Below, in pieces: positions 22,401 through 33,121 of a stretch of DNA of 64,000 bases; position 1 is the first letter of the stretch; each line of letters begins with the position of its first letter. Both the position numbers and the translations under genes were made by a program. The stretch comes from Pythium myriotylum (lineage: Eukaryota > Oomycota > Peronosporomycetes > Pythiales > Pythiaceae): contig JALJCQ010000004.1 in assembly GCA_023091665.1 (NCBI GenBank), positions 1,488,001 through 1,552,000 on the forward strand, written 5' to 3'. The notes beneath the pieces are model-generated. The model did not search any database. It was not told the DNA's origin and saw only the letters and a list, made by a program, of their open reading frames with translations.

Positions 22401-24311
22401 CTTTATCTGCCAGTTTTTGTTCGAGTTCTCGCACACGTTTTTCCTTCTCCTCGAGCTCGTTCCTCAGTTTACGATTAGTTGCTTCCCTTGCACGCTCGGC
22501 CTCGATTCGAAGCCTCTCTGCCTCACGTAATTCTTCACGTCTTCTCTTTGCATCATCTTCTTCAGCACGCTGCAATTGTTGTAAGGATTTCAGTTCGCCT
22601 ACTTTATCGGCAGCAGATTTTGTGGCATCGAGTGCAGCTTGGCGAGACTGAACTAGCTCTAACTGTTGAGCTTCAAGAGCCGCCTCATACTTACTTTTTA
22701 GTGCTTCTATGCGGGCTTCTTGCTTTGCAACATAGTCGTTCTGCCAGTGTGTACGGGCCTCAAGTTCGCGCTCCTTGAGGACCTGTTGGTGTTGCTGCTC
22801 CATTGTCTCCTGCATAGACTTCAGTTTCTGCTCGTATTCTTGCTTTGTTTGCTCAAGAGCGACTTCAAGATTTTTGACGAGTTCTTGCTGCCTTTCCGTC
22901 GAATCCCGCCATTTTACGACATCTTTCTCCAGATCAGTAGCAATCTTTGTGCCGTGCAATCTTTCCTCGCGTAATGCGGACTCCATTGAGCGGAGTTTTT
23001 CTTCAAGAACCGATATTTTCTGCTCTGCCTTCATCAAAGTCTCCTGGCGATACTTGATCTGATCGGCTAACCGGAGTACTTCGCTTTGCTTCACCTTAAT
23101 CGCATCAACGCTTTGCGAGCGTAACATCGCAAGTTCACTTAGCAGCTTTTTCTCGCGCTCTTCGTGTTTTTCCTGGATAATCGATCGCTCTCGCGACTGC
23201 TCCTCCATGTATAGTTCGACTTGGACCCCAAATTCCTCGTACTTCTTTTGAAGTCGTTCGTTCTCTGTCCGTAGCGTCTCGTTCACCCGGGTTTGCTCCG
23301 CTAACTCGTGCTCCATCCTCACCAAACGTGTCGAGTACTCCTGGGCCTGAACCTGGCGCAATGAGTTGCTGAGCTCCTGGTTTTTCGCTTCTTCCATTGA
23401 CAGCAACTGCCGAAGGTGCTGATTGTCTCGCACTATGCCATCCTTGATAACTTCAAGTTTCTGGACACACAAACCAACGTCATTGGCCTGCAGTCCTGCC
23501 CGTTCCGTATGGTTCGCACTACCTGATGGTCGTCTCGTAGCTTCTCGTATTGTTCTCTCGTGAGTTCAAGGGCGGCTCGGTCTTGCTCTCTCTCGCTCTG
23601 CACGCGCACTTGGAATATCTCGTAGTCGTGGCGTAAGCTCTCGAGCGACGCGACCTCGACTCGCTGACGATCAAGCTCTCGTCGCGCATCATCTCTCTCG
23701 CCTTCGATTTTATGAACCGCTTCTCCAAGTCGCCTGGCCTCTCGCTGTTGTTCCTCAACCTCCCGCATGCGCAATGTGAGTTGCTGTTGAAGCTCCCGGA
23801 TATCACCCTGAGCGTGTTTCCATTTGATCTGCGCGGCTTTCTCCTTCTTCTCCAACACACGAATCCGCGTATGAGCCTCGCGCAGGTCATTTGTCTGCCA
23901 AGCGATTTGGTCGCTCACGACCTTCACGTATTTCTCCTTCTCGCCCGCGAAACACTCGAGGAGGACCTCGCCAACACGCGCGTTCGCGTACTCGTGCGTT
24001 AGTGGGTCCTGCTGCAAGTACGCGATCGTTGTATCGCTCTGCAACTCGGCGATGACATGGCGCACTTGTGCGGCGAGAGCCTGGAGGCGCTGCTCGTACG
24101 CCTGCTGCAGCAGCAGGTAGCGCTGGCGGAACTTCTTCTCCGCTGCTTTCTTGAGCTCGCGGTCCCGTGGGCGCTGGAGGCCGCCCGCGTCGCCCTCTTC
24201 TGACTCCGACGATGAAGGCGACGGTGGGAACGCGTCGTCTCTCGTGGTGAGAGGCGGCGGGCGACTGCCCAGGTACCCCGGTGCCGCGCCACCGCTGGCG
24301 ACTGCTTCCAT
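19414..24311 (-). CDS. Giant coiled-coil protein, unknown function
   Basis: Two exons, 24311-23523 (263 codons) and 23460-19414 (1348 codons plus stop), joined across a 62-bp phase-0 GT-AG intron; predicted 1611 residues. Residues 1-55 are disordered with an acidic SSSESEEGD patch. From about 60 to 1480 the chain is almost continuous heptad-rich Glu/Lys/Arg/Leu/Gln coiled coil, broken by a short region (about 640-680) and by a more hydrophobic patch near residues 1240-1330 (KIVDATHTLIDFVRQIIKEF). The C-terminal about 130 residues are Ser/Pro-rich and low complexity. Such architecture is typical of centrosomal, basal-body or Golgi tethers, but no named family is recognised. Start ATG 24311 is the only N-terminal Met consistent with the exon. 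The many plus-strand frames opposite it are shadows. Confidence 0.82.
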
Positions 24312-25101
24312 GTATTCTGGTGGAGTTTTGTGAACAACTGGGTCTTGTATTGAGATATTGGTAATATTCGATTATTCGAAGATGATATATCTATTTTGGG
24401 AGAGGAGCAAAGCCCCAGTAAAAAAAGGGGAGATTTACGTATTACGGGTGCTTTCCAGAGTTACTGTATTCACGAATCGGTTGTATTGATCTGGCCCAAA
24501 ACTAAGCGACAACTTTTACTGGTACAGTAGTGCTTCGAAGGAGCACTGGAAGCCCAACCGGCTTTTATTGCACAGGATATTAGTTCTGAAACGTTTTTTG
24601 GACTAGCGTTGTGTCGGGTTTCTGCGCACTGAAATAAGAGTTTCCAAATGCAAATGTGATCCCACGGGTAAAAAAATAGATTTGTAGGGGTTTTATATTG
24701 ACTTTTGTATACCTAGATCTCCTCCAACTACGGTACTGCTATCGTTTGATGAAGTGTATCATGTATTGAGGTGATGCTTGCTATGGGAATGCTTCAAAAC
24801 ATGAAGGTATGCGTGGATGAGTTCGATGGGGTGCACTGCAGCTTGACATCGAGATGTGGCAAGTGCTGCCACTCAATGTAAACTTTGATGTGAGTGTGGG
24901 TGGCGTCAAAAACAATGGGCCTCCGCACTCAATGTGGCGTACTCGACGCAAAGTCTTACTGTAAAGAAGGGGAGTTCCATGTACAGACAAAGTCAAATCG
25001 ATACATAGCATTGGAGAACTTGCGTCACATCGTGCATGTACTGTTCGGTAGGCTGGTAGACGGATGAGCGTTCTTGGTCGAACATGACGATACGGATGCT
25101 A
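24312..25101. other. AT-rich intergenic region
   Basis: 790 bp of lower GC content than the neighbouring genes. It contains the upstream region of the coiled-coil gene and the 3' flank of the ankyrin gene. Short A-runs (for example 24420-24426) and scattered stops occur in all frames. No gene, RNA or repeat recognised. Confidence 0.4.
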
Positions 25102-26298
25102 TCAGAACATGCATAGCTTTTGCAATGTCACGCTGCCCCAGCCATGACTTGGGGCGGCTCGAATGACAGCATCGATATTCATCGTGGATGGGTAGCGCTC
25201 GCGAAGCCAGCGTAGACACTCCAAACGGCCATAATGCGCAGCCCATGTTGACGCTCTGCGAGAGTAGCCCTCTGCACGGTGTGTGTCCAAGAACATAGCC
25301 ACGTGGAGATGACCGTACCCCAGTGCGAGATCCATTGCAAGTGTAGTGCAACCTTCGAGACGATTGTAGTGAAGCCACTTGACGATCTCGAGGTGGCCAT
25401 TACAAGCTGCTTGGTTCATCGCGTCTTCAGTACAGCGTTTGTGCTTGTCATGTAACCACTTCACAACATGTAGGTGCCCATTTACGGCTGCTTGGTCCAT
25501 TGCTTTTGATGTACACCCTTCGCTTCGATGTTTGTGGAGCCACTTCACAATCTCGAGATGCCCGTTTGAGGCAGCGGAGTCCATTGCTTCGGTTCTGCAG
25601 CCTTCGTGTCGTTCGTTGTGCAGCCATTTGACCATCGTAAGGTTCCTTCTTGATGCAAAGCTGTCCATTGCTGCAGCTGTGCACGTTGCATTGGCGGAGA
25701 AGTGTAACCACTTGAATGTAGTTGCATTGTTTGCTAGTGCGGCGTGGTCCATGGATGCAGATGTGATCGAGTTCTGGAACCTAGAATGCACCCACTTGAC
25801 CATACAGAGATCACCGTAACGGGCGGCGAGATCGACGAGTGCACCATTCCACCCGGCTTCGACGTTGGCCATTAACCACGTTGCGACGTGATGATGGCCG
25901 TCGATGATTGCGAACTTGATTGCGTTGGGGGAACAAGTGCATCGATATTGTTGCAGTAGCCACTGGACAACTGGTAGGGGGAACAAGTGCATCGATATTG
26001 TTGCAGTAGCCACTGGACAACTGGTAGGTGATCCTGCTCTTTTTTTGTCTTCGGAGGGAACAGCGACGGCTTCATAGAGGCGCTTGTATCGTCGGATGAC
26101 TGCTTCGACAAGGTTCCAACCATGTCCAAATCCAATAAATGACCCAACAACAGTAGCAACAATGTAGGCTTTGTTTTCGTCGTGGAGGACGCCGTGAGCG
26201 GCGGCGAAGAGTCCAAACGCCACTCCCATCTTGAAGGTAGATTGTCGAGTGATCACTCCTGGGGTCCAGCAATGAAAGTGGCAGTTGGGTTTGGTCAT
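25102..26298 (-). CDS. Ankyrin-repeat protein of the oomycete MDxAAxNGHLxIVKWLH type
   Basis: Open frame of 398 residues from ATG 26298. Residues about 150-385 hold about nine ankyrin-like repeats, best seen as AMDSAASNGHLEIVKWLH, AMDQAAVNGHLHVVKWLH and AMNQAACNGHLEIVKWLH. This repeat type is greatly expanded in oomycetes and mediates protein contacts; no partner is known. The N-terminal part includes a hydrophobic stretch (AYIVATVVGSFIGFG). A 50-bp tandem duplication (25927-26028) lies between the two parts and is read in two different frames, so the join of N-terminus and repeats in the current frame is probably recent. A further candidate exon lies upstream on the same strand (26555-26295, ending with LLATPDG before a GT at 26303). 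The true 5' end is therefore uncertain. Confidence 0.65.
   Translation of the reverse strand: MTKPNCHFHCWTPGVITRQSTFKMGVAFGLFAAAHGVLHDENKAYIVATVVGSFIGFGHGWNLVEAVIRRYKRLYEAVAVPSEDKKRAGSPTSCPVATATISMHLFPLPVVQWLLQQYRCTCSPNAIKFAIIDGHHHVATWLMANVEAGWNGALVDLAARYGDLCMVKWVHSRFQNSITSASMDHAALANNATTFKWLHFSANATCTAAAMDSFASRRNLTMVKWLHNERHEGCRTEAMDSAASNGHLEIVKWLHKHRSEGCTSKAMDQAAVNGHLHVVKWLHDKHKRCTEDAMNQAACNGHLEIVKWLHYNRLEGCTTLAMDLALGYGHLHVAMFLDTHRAEGYSRRASTWAAHYGRLECLRWLRERYPSTMNIDAVIRAAPSHGWGSVTLQKLCMF
25927..26028. repeat. Exact 50-bp tandem duplication inside the ankyrin gene
   Basis: Copies 25927-25976 and 25977-26026 are identical and the match extends 2 bp further. The unit runs from GGGGGAACAAGTGC to CACTGGACAACTGGTA. 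Because 50 is not a multiple of three, it shifts the reading frame. On the minus strand one copy is read as PTSCPVATATISMHLF and the other as LPVVQWLLQQYRCTCSP. Confidence 0.95.
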
Positions 26299-26935
26299 TT
26301 ACCATCAGGAGTGGCTAACAACTGTTCGATGTCTGACACATAAAATGGGTTGGCCAGTGCATATAGTAAGTTCGTTAAATTATTTCGATGCTTCATCCTG
26401 AGTCCTGTGTTGCCTCCAATAACCGTTTTCGTCCACATCCATTCTCCATCGAATTGTATACACGTTTGGGCGCAAATGCGATAAAGTCGTATTCGTGTGA
26501 CAGTGTTGCAATTCACAGCGGCCGCGTCCGACAAACGTCGTACGATTTCCCCCAACTGATAATGAACGTCACTGAAATAGACTGGACAATGATGAAACGA
26601 TCAACAATCAGCCTGTTGGGAGATTTTGTCTGACAATTCGCAGACGCCAAACGCTGTCCAGATCGCAGTAGGATGTCGAAGGTCAGTGCCGCCGAGGTCC
26701 GTGCCTCATGCATTAGTGCATCCACCGTACACGAAGGGCGTATGAGAGCAACTTGAATATCATCAGCAAGTGGATCAAAAAGTCACTACCCAACCCGGAG
26801 CTCTTCTTCGATACCAGCGGCAGCATCAACGTGAGTGTCTTCACACCCCAGCACTTCGAAGACTTCTTGCTAGACCGATTCAACGACCCTACAATTCAGG
26901 TCAAAACGACCACACTGAGCGGGTACCGCAGCGCG

Positions 26936-26950
26936 TTGAAGGATCTCTAC
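26936..26950. repeat. LINE target-site duplication, left copy
   Basis: TTGAAGGATCTCTAC, identical to 34791-34805. It encodes LKDLY of the CryptonF-like gene on both sides, which shows that the host sequence was duplicated. Confidence 0.9.
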
Positions 26951-27167
26951 CAAAGGAGGCCACCCGATTGGCACAGAGGTTTCTCCATGACGTCACAGTC
27001 AGCTTCGACAGCCACCCGTGGTTGGACGCGCCACTCCGGCTATGGGCTACCGACAGTGCCCCTACTGCGCAAGCCGCCAAAGCCTTTCTCCTCCGGAAGA
27101 CGAGCGCGCAAGCCCACGCAGAGCAGGCAGGAAGACAACTGCGATTGCGACAACAAGATCCGGACAT

Positions 27168-27577
27168 TGTCACAGAAGCGGGGCGACACTGAGCGGGGAA
27201 GACCGAAGCCGAGGCTAGTTGGGGCGAAGAAGGCTAGACTTGATTGCTCGATGGCAAGTTGTGGAGTGATATTGAATGGGCCCGGGATTCAAACCTCCCG
27301 AGCCTTACTGTCTGAGCCACCCATATGGTTTACGTCGTCTCTCCTAACTAATCTTGAATAAACTATACTGGATCTTTGGTCTAGACTCCGTGTACGAGTC
27401 AGGACACGAGATGTTCTTAGCCAAACTTATCCTACTGTTTGTATGGGATTACTGAGGTCATCCCTCCGTGTTATAGTTGGGGCTCCGGATAAGAGCAGTC
27501 TTGTCCGGCTATGCTGGATTTATCTCGCGCTCAGTATAGTGTAGAGAGGCAGAGTCTATTGTAAGGACTCTGTCACA
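27168..27577 (-). repeat. Gypsy-1 3' LTR
   Basis: 410 bp, TG...CA on the plus strand. On the element's sense strand it contains a B-box-like GGTTTGAATCC (27295-27285) preceded by an A-box-like TGGCTCAGACAG (27319-27308). The pol stop codon lies 21 bp inside this LTR. Confidence 0.95.
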
Positions 27578-30500
27578 TGACCTCCCTTCGAGAGAAGACT
27601 TCCCTTCTTGTTCCTCCAGTACTCGGCGATCAGCCCTGGAATTTGCTTCAAGTTCTCAATGGGTTCCCAAGTGGCTTGTCTCACGGTTTCTCCAAGCCAA
27701 TGGATCTTGTACTGCTGTTTACCTTGACGTCTGCGGTCTCCAATGACTGCTTGGACCAGTTGTCCTTCTGTTCCGTCTGCAAGTAAAACCTTAGCAGCTT
27801 GCTGATGTCGCCTGTCGTCCTTCTGATACAGCTTCAACCGTGAAGTGTGAAATACAGGATGGATTCGAAGATCCTTCGACATAGCGATCTCGTATGAATC
27901 ATGGTGGACTTTCTTCACGATGGGGTAGGGTCCAACGAATCTTGGTGCCAACTTGCTTGTCGATGCGAAGCCCTTGTGGCGGATGTCCAGATTCTTACCG
28001 TCAAGCAATACGAGTTGACCGATCTCAAACTCTTGGTGCTTGCGGTTCCTGTCGTAGTACGACTTCATACGTTCTTGCGCTTCACTCATAGCGTCTTGTG
28101 CTTTCCGAAGAAAGACTTCTTGTTGCAAGAGAAACTCTTTTGCTGTCTTGCTCAACTTAGTGAACTCTGGATCAGCTGCAACATCATCCGGCATGTATGG
28201 AACATAGCCAAGATCAGCTTCGAAAGGTGACATACCGATCGAAGAATGCACTCTGCGGTTATACGCAAACTCTGCTAAGTGCAAATATTCACTCCAGTCA
28301 TTCTGTGCTGGATTCACAACTCCTCGGAGATAATCCTCGACGAAACGATTCGTCCGTTCTGTCTGTCCATCTGTTTGGGGACGGAACGCTGATGAGAGAT
28401 TGTGCTGAGACTTCAGGATCGATGCCACTGAGGTCCAAAACTTGGATGTGAACTTAGAGTCACGATCCGACACAATTTTCTTGGGGATACCATGATCTTT
28501 CACGTAGTGCTTCATGAAAAGACTCGCGGTGCCCTCCGCTGATGCAGTCGTCTTAGTTGCGATGAACTTGGCACGTTTCGTCAGACGATCGACAATTACC
28601 ATGATTGCATCATCATCTTCCTTGGTCTTTGGTAAGGATACCAGAAAGTCCATGGAAATCTCAACCCATCTTCCCGATGGAATACTGAGTGGATTGAGGA
28701 GACCTGGCGGTTTAAATTGCCTGGCTTTGTTACGCTGACACATCTCACAAGTGTTCACGTAACGCTGGATGTACTTGGTCATGCGCGGCCAATAGTACTT
28801 CTTCTGGACTGCAAGATACGTCTTGTAGTAACCAGGATGACCAGCGGTCAAAACATCGTGATTCTCATAGATTACACGATTCTTCAGATCTTCGTTGTCA
28901 GGAATCACAAGTCTGGGATGTTCGTCCTCCATTGTTTGATAGTAAAGGAGTCCGTCGACGACCGAGTGCTTTGGTACTTGCACACCATCAGCCATCTTTT
29001 CCAGAATGTCTCGTGTTCGTTGATCTGACTTGTACAGCTTCTTCACCGACTCTTTGACTGAGACGGGGCTCGCTTCAATAGTTGCTACAATCTCGCGGCT
29101 TGCTGCTGCATCAAGAAGATCTTGTAGACTAACTTGAGCAGCCTTGTGCTCAAAGCCCGGGTTCCGGGATAACGCGTCAGCGACGTGATTCGTGTGTCCA
29201 CTTGAACTGAGGGTGAAACTCAGCAAGTTCGTTGAACCAACGTGCAACTCTTCTGTTCGTTGTCTTCTGTGTCAAGATCGTCTCTATACTCTTGTGATCC
29301 GTTTCCACAACAAATGGATGATCGAGAAGGTACACACGCCACACCTTTAGCGCGTGCATGATCGCGAGAAGTTCTTGTTCACGAACAGGGTAGTTGAGTT
29401 CAGCAGACTTCATTTTTCGTCCTGTGTATGCGATGGGATACTCTAGCTCTCCCTCCTTTTGAAACAAGACTCCCCCAATGGCGAAGTTGGACGCATCCAT
29501 CCGGATTCCGAAAAGCTTCGAGAAGTCCGGTAGTTTCAAAACAGGTGGTGAAGATAGGCGCTGCTTGAGTTGCTCGAAGCACGCCAGTTGATGGTCAGAG
29601 AGTTGGATTGCCTCACTGGATTTCTTCCCCTTGATACACTCATGAAGTGGACCCGCAAACTGTGCAAAGTCCGGGCAGAAACGAGAGACGTACACAGTAG
29701 TACCTAGAAAGCTCTCCATCTGCTTCTTCGTCTTTGGAACGGGCCAGTCCTTGATGATCTTGATCTTGTCCGGGTCCATACGCACACCGTTGCGACCGAC
29801 AAAGTCACCGAGACAAGGAATCTCAGGAACACAGAACTGACACTTCGACAGTTTGATGTACAGCTGTTGATCTTCACATCGTTGAAGAACACGATCGAGA
29901 GCCTCGAGGTGCTCGTTGATGTCCGTGCTTTTCGTGAAGACATAGATGTCGTCGAAGTAGATGCGCATGCAATCGCGCAAGTCGCTGAAGACACGTTGAA
30001 GAAGACGGTTGAAGGTGCCTGGACTCCCGCTGAGTCCCATTGGAGTTACCAAATACTCAAACAACCCATCAGGCGTTGAAAACGCCGTGAATGGTATATC
30101 TTGTTCTCTGAGTTTTACCTGGTAGTAACCCCACAGCAAATCCATGCACGAAAACCAGTAACTACCAGTCATGGCGTCAAAGGTATCTTCTTTGCGTGGC
30201 ATTGGAATAGCAGGCAACACTGTGTTGTGGTTCAACAGACGAAAGTCGTGGACTATTCGCCAACCAACAGGCTTCTTCACACAAAAGGTTGGTGCCGAGA
30301 AAGAGATGTACTTGGTCTAATGATATTGGCTTTGACCATTTCCTTCGTCCATTCTTGAATCACCTTGCGTTGCTCAGGGCTCTGGCGCCACTGAGGAACG
30401 TGAATAGGTTTCGTACCGGGCTTGAGTTCGATGACATGTTCAATACCCTCCCGAACAGGCGGAACAGTGTTCGGTAGTTCAGTTCGAAACACTGTATCAC

Positions 30501-31296
30501 GACGCTTCCACAGCACATCATATGCTGGGTTATCCTTCAAAGCGTCCCACCCTTGCTGCATATACCTAGCAGCCTTTTCCGAGTCGTGTGGATTCACCAT
30601 AAACACGCACTCGACATCTCCCTTGCGCAACTCTTTGGCAAGTTTCTTCATGGAGATGAACTTGGTCTGACCGAATTCTCCATTGTGACCGTGTTGACGA
30701 TAAAAGTTGAAGATCTCACGGGTCTGAGTCTGTCTCGCTCGACGGCGATTCGCAACAAAGCGAGCAGGGCGCACCGTTGGTGTACGAAGACGTAGTGGTG
30801 GGTCTGGCGCAGCTTGAGTGCGAGGCGACAGTTGGAGAGTTTTCCAGTCAATCTCGGGGTTTTGCTCACGGAGCCAAATCATACCGAGAATCACGTCTTT
30901 GTCCTCAGGGATCGGCATGACCTGGAACTTAGACTTCATGGCAGGGAAACCAGGAACCTCAAGATTCATTTCAGCAGTGCGACGGGGTCGATGCACCTTC
31001 TGACCAAATCCAAGATCAACTTCCATGGTGTCTTGTTTGTCTTCGTGCACTTTGAGGTTCAATGATTGTGCCAAATCTTCCGAGATGCCGTTTAGACTAC
31101 AACCATTATCAATGAAGATAGATACATTCTTCTTCTTTTCCGGCTTGTCATACGCGAGTGCTTGTACTTCAAGAATCGCATAGAAGGCGCCACTGATGTA
31201 GTTGTTGGCTTCCTTCTTCTTGTCCGGGACATTCAGGAGAAATGTGGCCCTTTTTCTTGCAAGCGTGACATGTTGCATTCTTCTTCCAGTCATCAC
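27556..31296 (-). pseudogene. pol: Gypsy-1 Pol: protease, RT, RNase H, integrase, chromodomain, frameshifted
   Basis: Three consecutive frames: 31296-30277 (protease with IDNGCS and start of RT), 30280-29177 (RT with YFDDIYVF, then RNase H with MDASNFAIGG and TDHKS) and 29247-27556 (HHCC and DDE integrase with SMDFLV, IVSDRDSKFTS and TDGQTERTNR, then a chromodomain ending IHWLGETVRQATWEPIENL). The break near 30304 is explained by loss of one T before TCGGCACC. The break near 29190-29230 lies at WTH.../NHVADALSRN. Integrase and chromodomain are intact as one 563-codon open frame. The chromodomain marks a chromovirus, which may target histone-modified chromatin. Confidence 0.85.
27578..27590 (-). 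other. Polypurine tract of Gypsy-1
   Basis: Minus-strand GAAGGGAGGTCA immediately next to the 3' LTR, the expected plus-strand primer position for reverse transcription. Confidence 0.6.
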
Positions 31297-32281
31297 CCTT
31301 CTTGTCGTCTTGGGACTTATGACTTTTCTTGCCTTTCTTCGACTTGGTCATGACTGCGGCCGTGTCGTGATTCGGCTTGGAAGACTTCTGCCCTTGTAGT
31401 CTGGCAGATTTCCCGGAATAGTGTGCGAACTCGAAGTTCGTGGCAATCTCGATCGTATCATCGAGATTCTTTGGACTTTCCTCCTTGATCTTGGCGCACG
31501 TCTCTGCGCGTAGACCGTTCTGGAAGTAAAAGCGCTGATCAAGATCCTCGATCCGCTGTTGCGCTTGCGAAAGCAAGTCCTGGAACTTCGTCACGTAATC
31601 GTGAATCGAAGCAGTTTGCTTGAGTTCAAACATTCGCTCACGGAGGTTGTACTCGAAATCAACAGGCTTGAAGCGCTTACGCAGCTTCTCCTTGAAACGT
31701 TCCCACGTCTTGTTTACGCCGTCTCGCGCGCATTCTGCGGTAAAAGTCGTCCGTACCCAATTCTGTACAGACTTGCCGAGGTTTCCTGTAATCTCTTCAA
31801 CGAATGCAGAAGAGTCGGCTTCCATTATCGCGCGCTTGAACGCATAGTAATCCTCCGTGTTGAATATCCATAATTCGACGTCTTCATTCTGCTTGCCTTC
31901 ATACCCTGGCGGTTCCTTCTTGCGCGATGGCCCTTGAAGGTTCAGCATCTGCATGAACTGTGCTTGCGACTGTTGCATAAACGCTTGCATACTTGCTTGC
32001 GATTGCACATTGTTCTGCTGCATCATCATCATAAACTGGTAGAAGAGAGCCGGGTCCATGGACGGGGCAGCAGCTGGTTGCGCAGCTGCGGCTGGTGCGG
32101 CCTGCGGTGGCACAGCCTGAGGTACTTCTGGCTGATCCATCTCTTCTTGTGCAGCGGCCGGGCGTGGGCGTGATGCAGAACGTGCACGCTCAACGTCTGG
32201 AGTGTCGTTCGATCGACTTTGTTGACGGGGACGTAAGTTCGGTGACTCACGCTCAACTTCTCGGGATCGACGTCCGGACAT
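31169..32281 (-). CDS. gag: Gypsy-1 Gag
   Basis: 370 residues from ATG 32281. An Arg/Ser-rich start and a Gln/Ala/Pro-rich stretch with poly-Met (FMMMMQQNN) precede the capsid-like retrotrans_gag domain (about residues 130-260, with FKEKLRKRFKPVD, SIHDYVTKFQDLL and FQNGLR). A CCHC zinc knuckle follows (CHACKKKGHISPEC, near residue 342). The natural continuation into protease requires a change of frame just after the knuckle (around 31210), where one extra C would explain the shift. A programmed +1 shift as in yeast Ty3 is the alternative. Confidence 0.85.
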   Translation of the reverse strand: MSGRRSREVERESPNLRPRQQSRSNDTPDVERARSASRPRPAAAQEEMDQPEVPQAVPPQAAPAAAAQPAAAPSMDPALFYQFMMMMQQNNVQSQASMQAFMQQSQAQFMQMLNLQGPSRKKEPPGYEGKQNEDVELWIFNTEDYYAFKRAIMEADSSAFVEEITGNLGKSVQNWVRTTFTAECARDGVNKTWERFKEKLRKRFKPVDFEYNLRERMFELKQTASIHDYVTKFQDLLSQAQQRIEDLDQRFYFQNGLRAETCAKIKEESPKNLDDTIEIATNFEFAHYSGKSARLQGQKSSKPNHDTAAVMTKSKKGKKSHKSQDDKKGDDWKKNATCHACKKKGHISPECPGQEEGSQQLHQWRLLCDS

Positions 32282-32406
32282 GAGAAGTTGGACTCCACTT
32301 GCGTGTTCACTTGCTTACTTCTGACTTGATTCTACTCTACTTTAACTAACCTAAAATGAAGGCTAAAGTTGAAGAAAACTAAATTTTGAAAAACCTAAAC
32401 TATAAT

Positions 32407-32721
32407 CTAGTTCTTGGTCTTCTTCTTCTTCTTGTTCTTGTTGAAGAGGTGAATGGAGTGATCGAAAGTGCTTGAAACGACCGTTTGCGTCTTGTCGATG
32501 TGGTGCAAGAGCAAGTTCGTGGTCGACTGCAACAGGTTCCGAGTCTCGTGATCGAACGAGTCAGGGATCTCGTCACGAATTAACTTCACGAGTTTCTGTT
32601 GCTTAACCGTCGTGAGCCAAAGGTCGTGACGGAGCTTATCAAGCTTTTCGAAGTTCTGAGTCAAGCACTCAGTATCGTATTGGAAAGGGTTCTCGGGTTC
32701 ACGAGTTTTCCGCTTCCCCAT
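32407..32721 (-). CDS. Small leader ORF of Gypsy-1
   Basis: 104 residues from ATG 32721, between 5' LTR and gag. The protein starts MGKRKTREPENPFQYDTE, has a predicted helical middle (LRHDLWLTTVKQQKLVKLIRDE) and ends in a lysine run (NKNKKKKKTKN). No family recognised. It could be a short accessory protein or an upstream ORF that lowers gag translation. Codon content looks coding-like, with polar, highly charged residues, but there is no second copy in the window to compare. Confidence 0.4.
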   Translation of the reverse strand: MGKRKTREPENPFQYDTECLTQNFEKLDKLRHDLWLTTVKQQKLVKLIRDEIPDSFDHETRNLLQSTTNLLLHHIDKTQTVVSSTFDHSIHLFNKNKKKKKTKN

Positions 32722-33121
32722 CAAGTGTTGCAACACTATCACAGTTCTATAGCAACGGATGTGGATCTAACGATCGTTAGAGGGCAGCTAAAGGAGAGTT
32801 ATTCTCTGTGTTTTCGATGGCGGGATAAGTGCTCTGATGAGGCACGTAAGGCCGCGGACCCACCGAAAGAGTCTCCAATGTGTGTGCCACACAACGACGT
32901 AACCACACCAACCAGCTACGGAACGTAACAGATTGTGCGCGACGAGATGTTGGTAACCGCCCTCGTCAGATGACGACTTTGGTTGGTTTGGCCTAGCCTG
33001 GGTAGCCTGGCTTAGCACGAGTTGGCTTGGTCTAGTCTTCCGGATGCTAATGGAGCTTCCCACTATGTGGCCACTCCAGCAAACCGAGCTTGGCGAGGAA
33101 GGGGACCGACGAGCGCTACTA

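Noticed and set aside
24781..25378. Short minus-strand frames downstream of the ankyrin gene
   Set aside because: Different frame from the ankyrin repeats, no conserved features; probably 3' flank.
27271..27330. A tRNA gene in the Gypsy-1 LTR
   Set aside because: A- and B-box-like motifs are present but only 12 nt apart and no cloverleaf can be drawn, so it is listed as a finding on promoter-like boxes and not as a tRNA.
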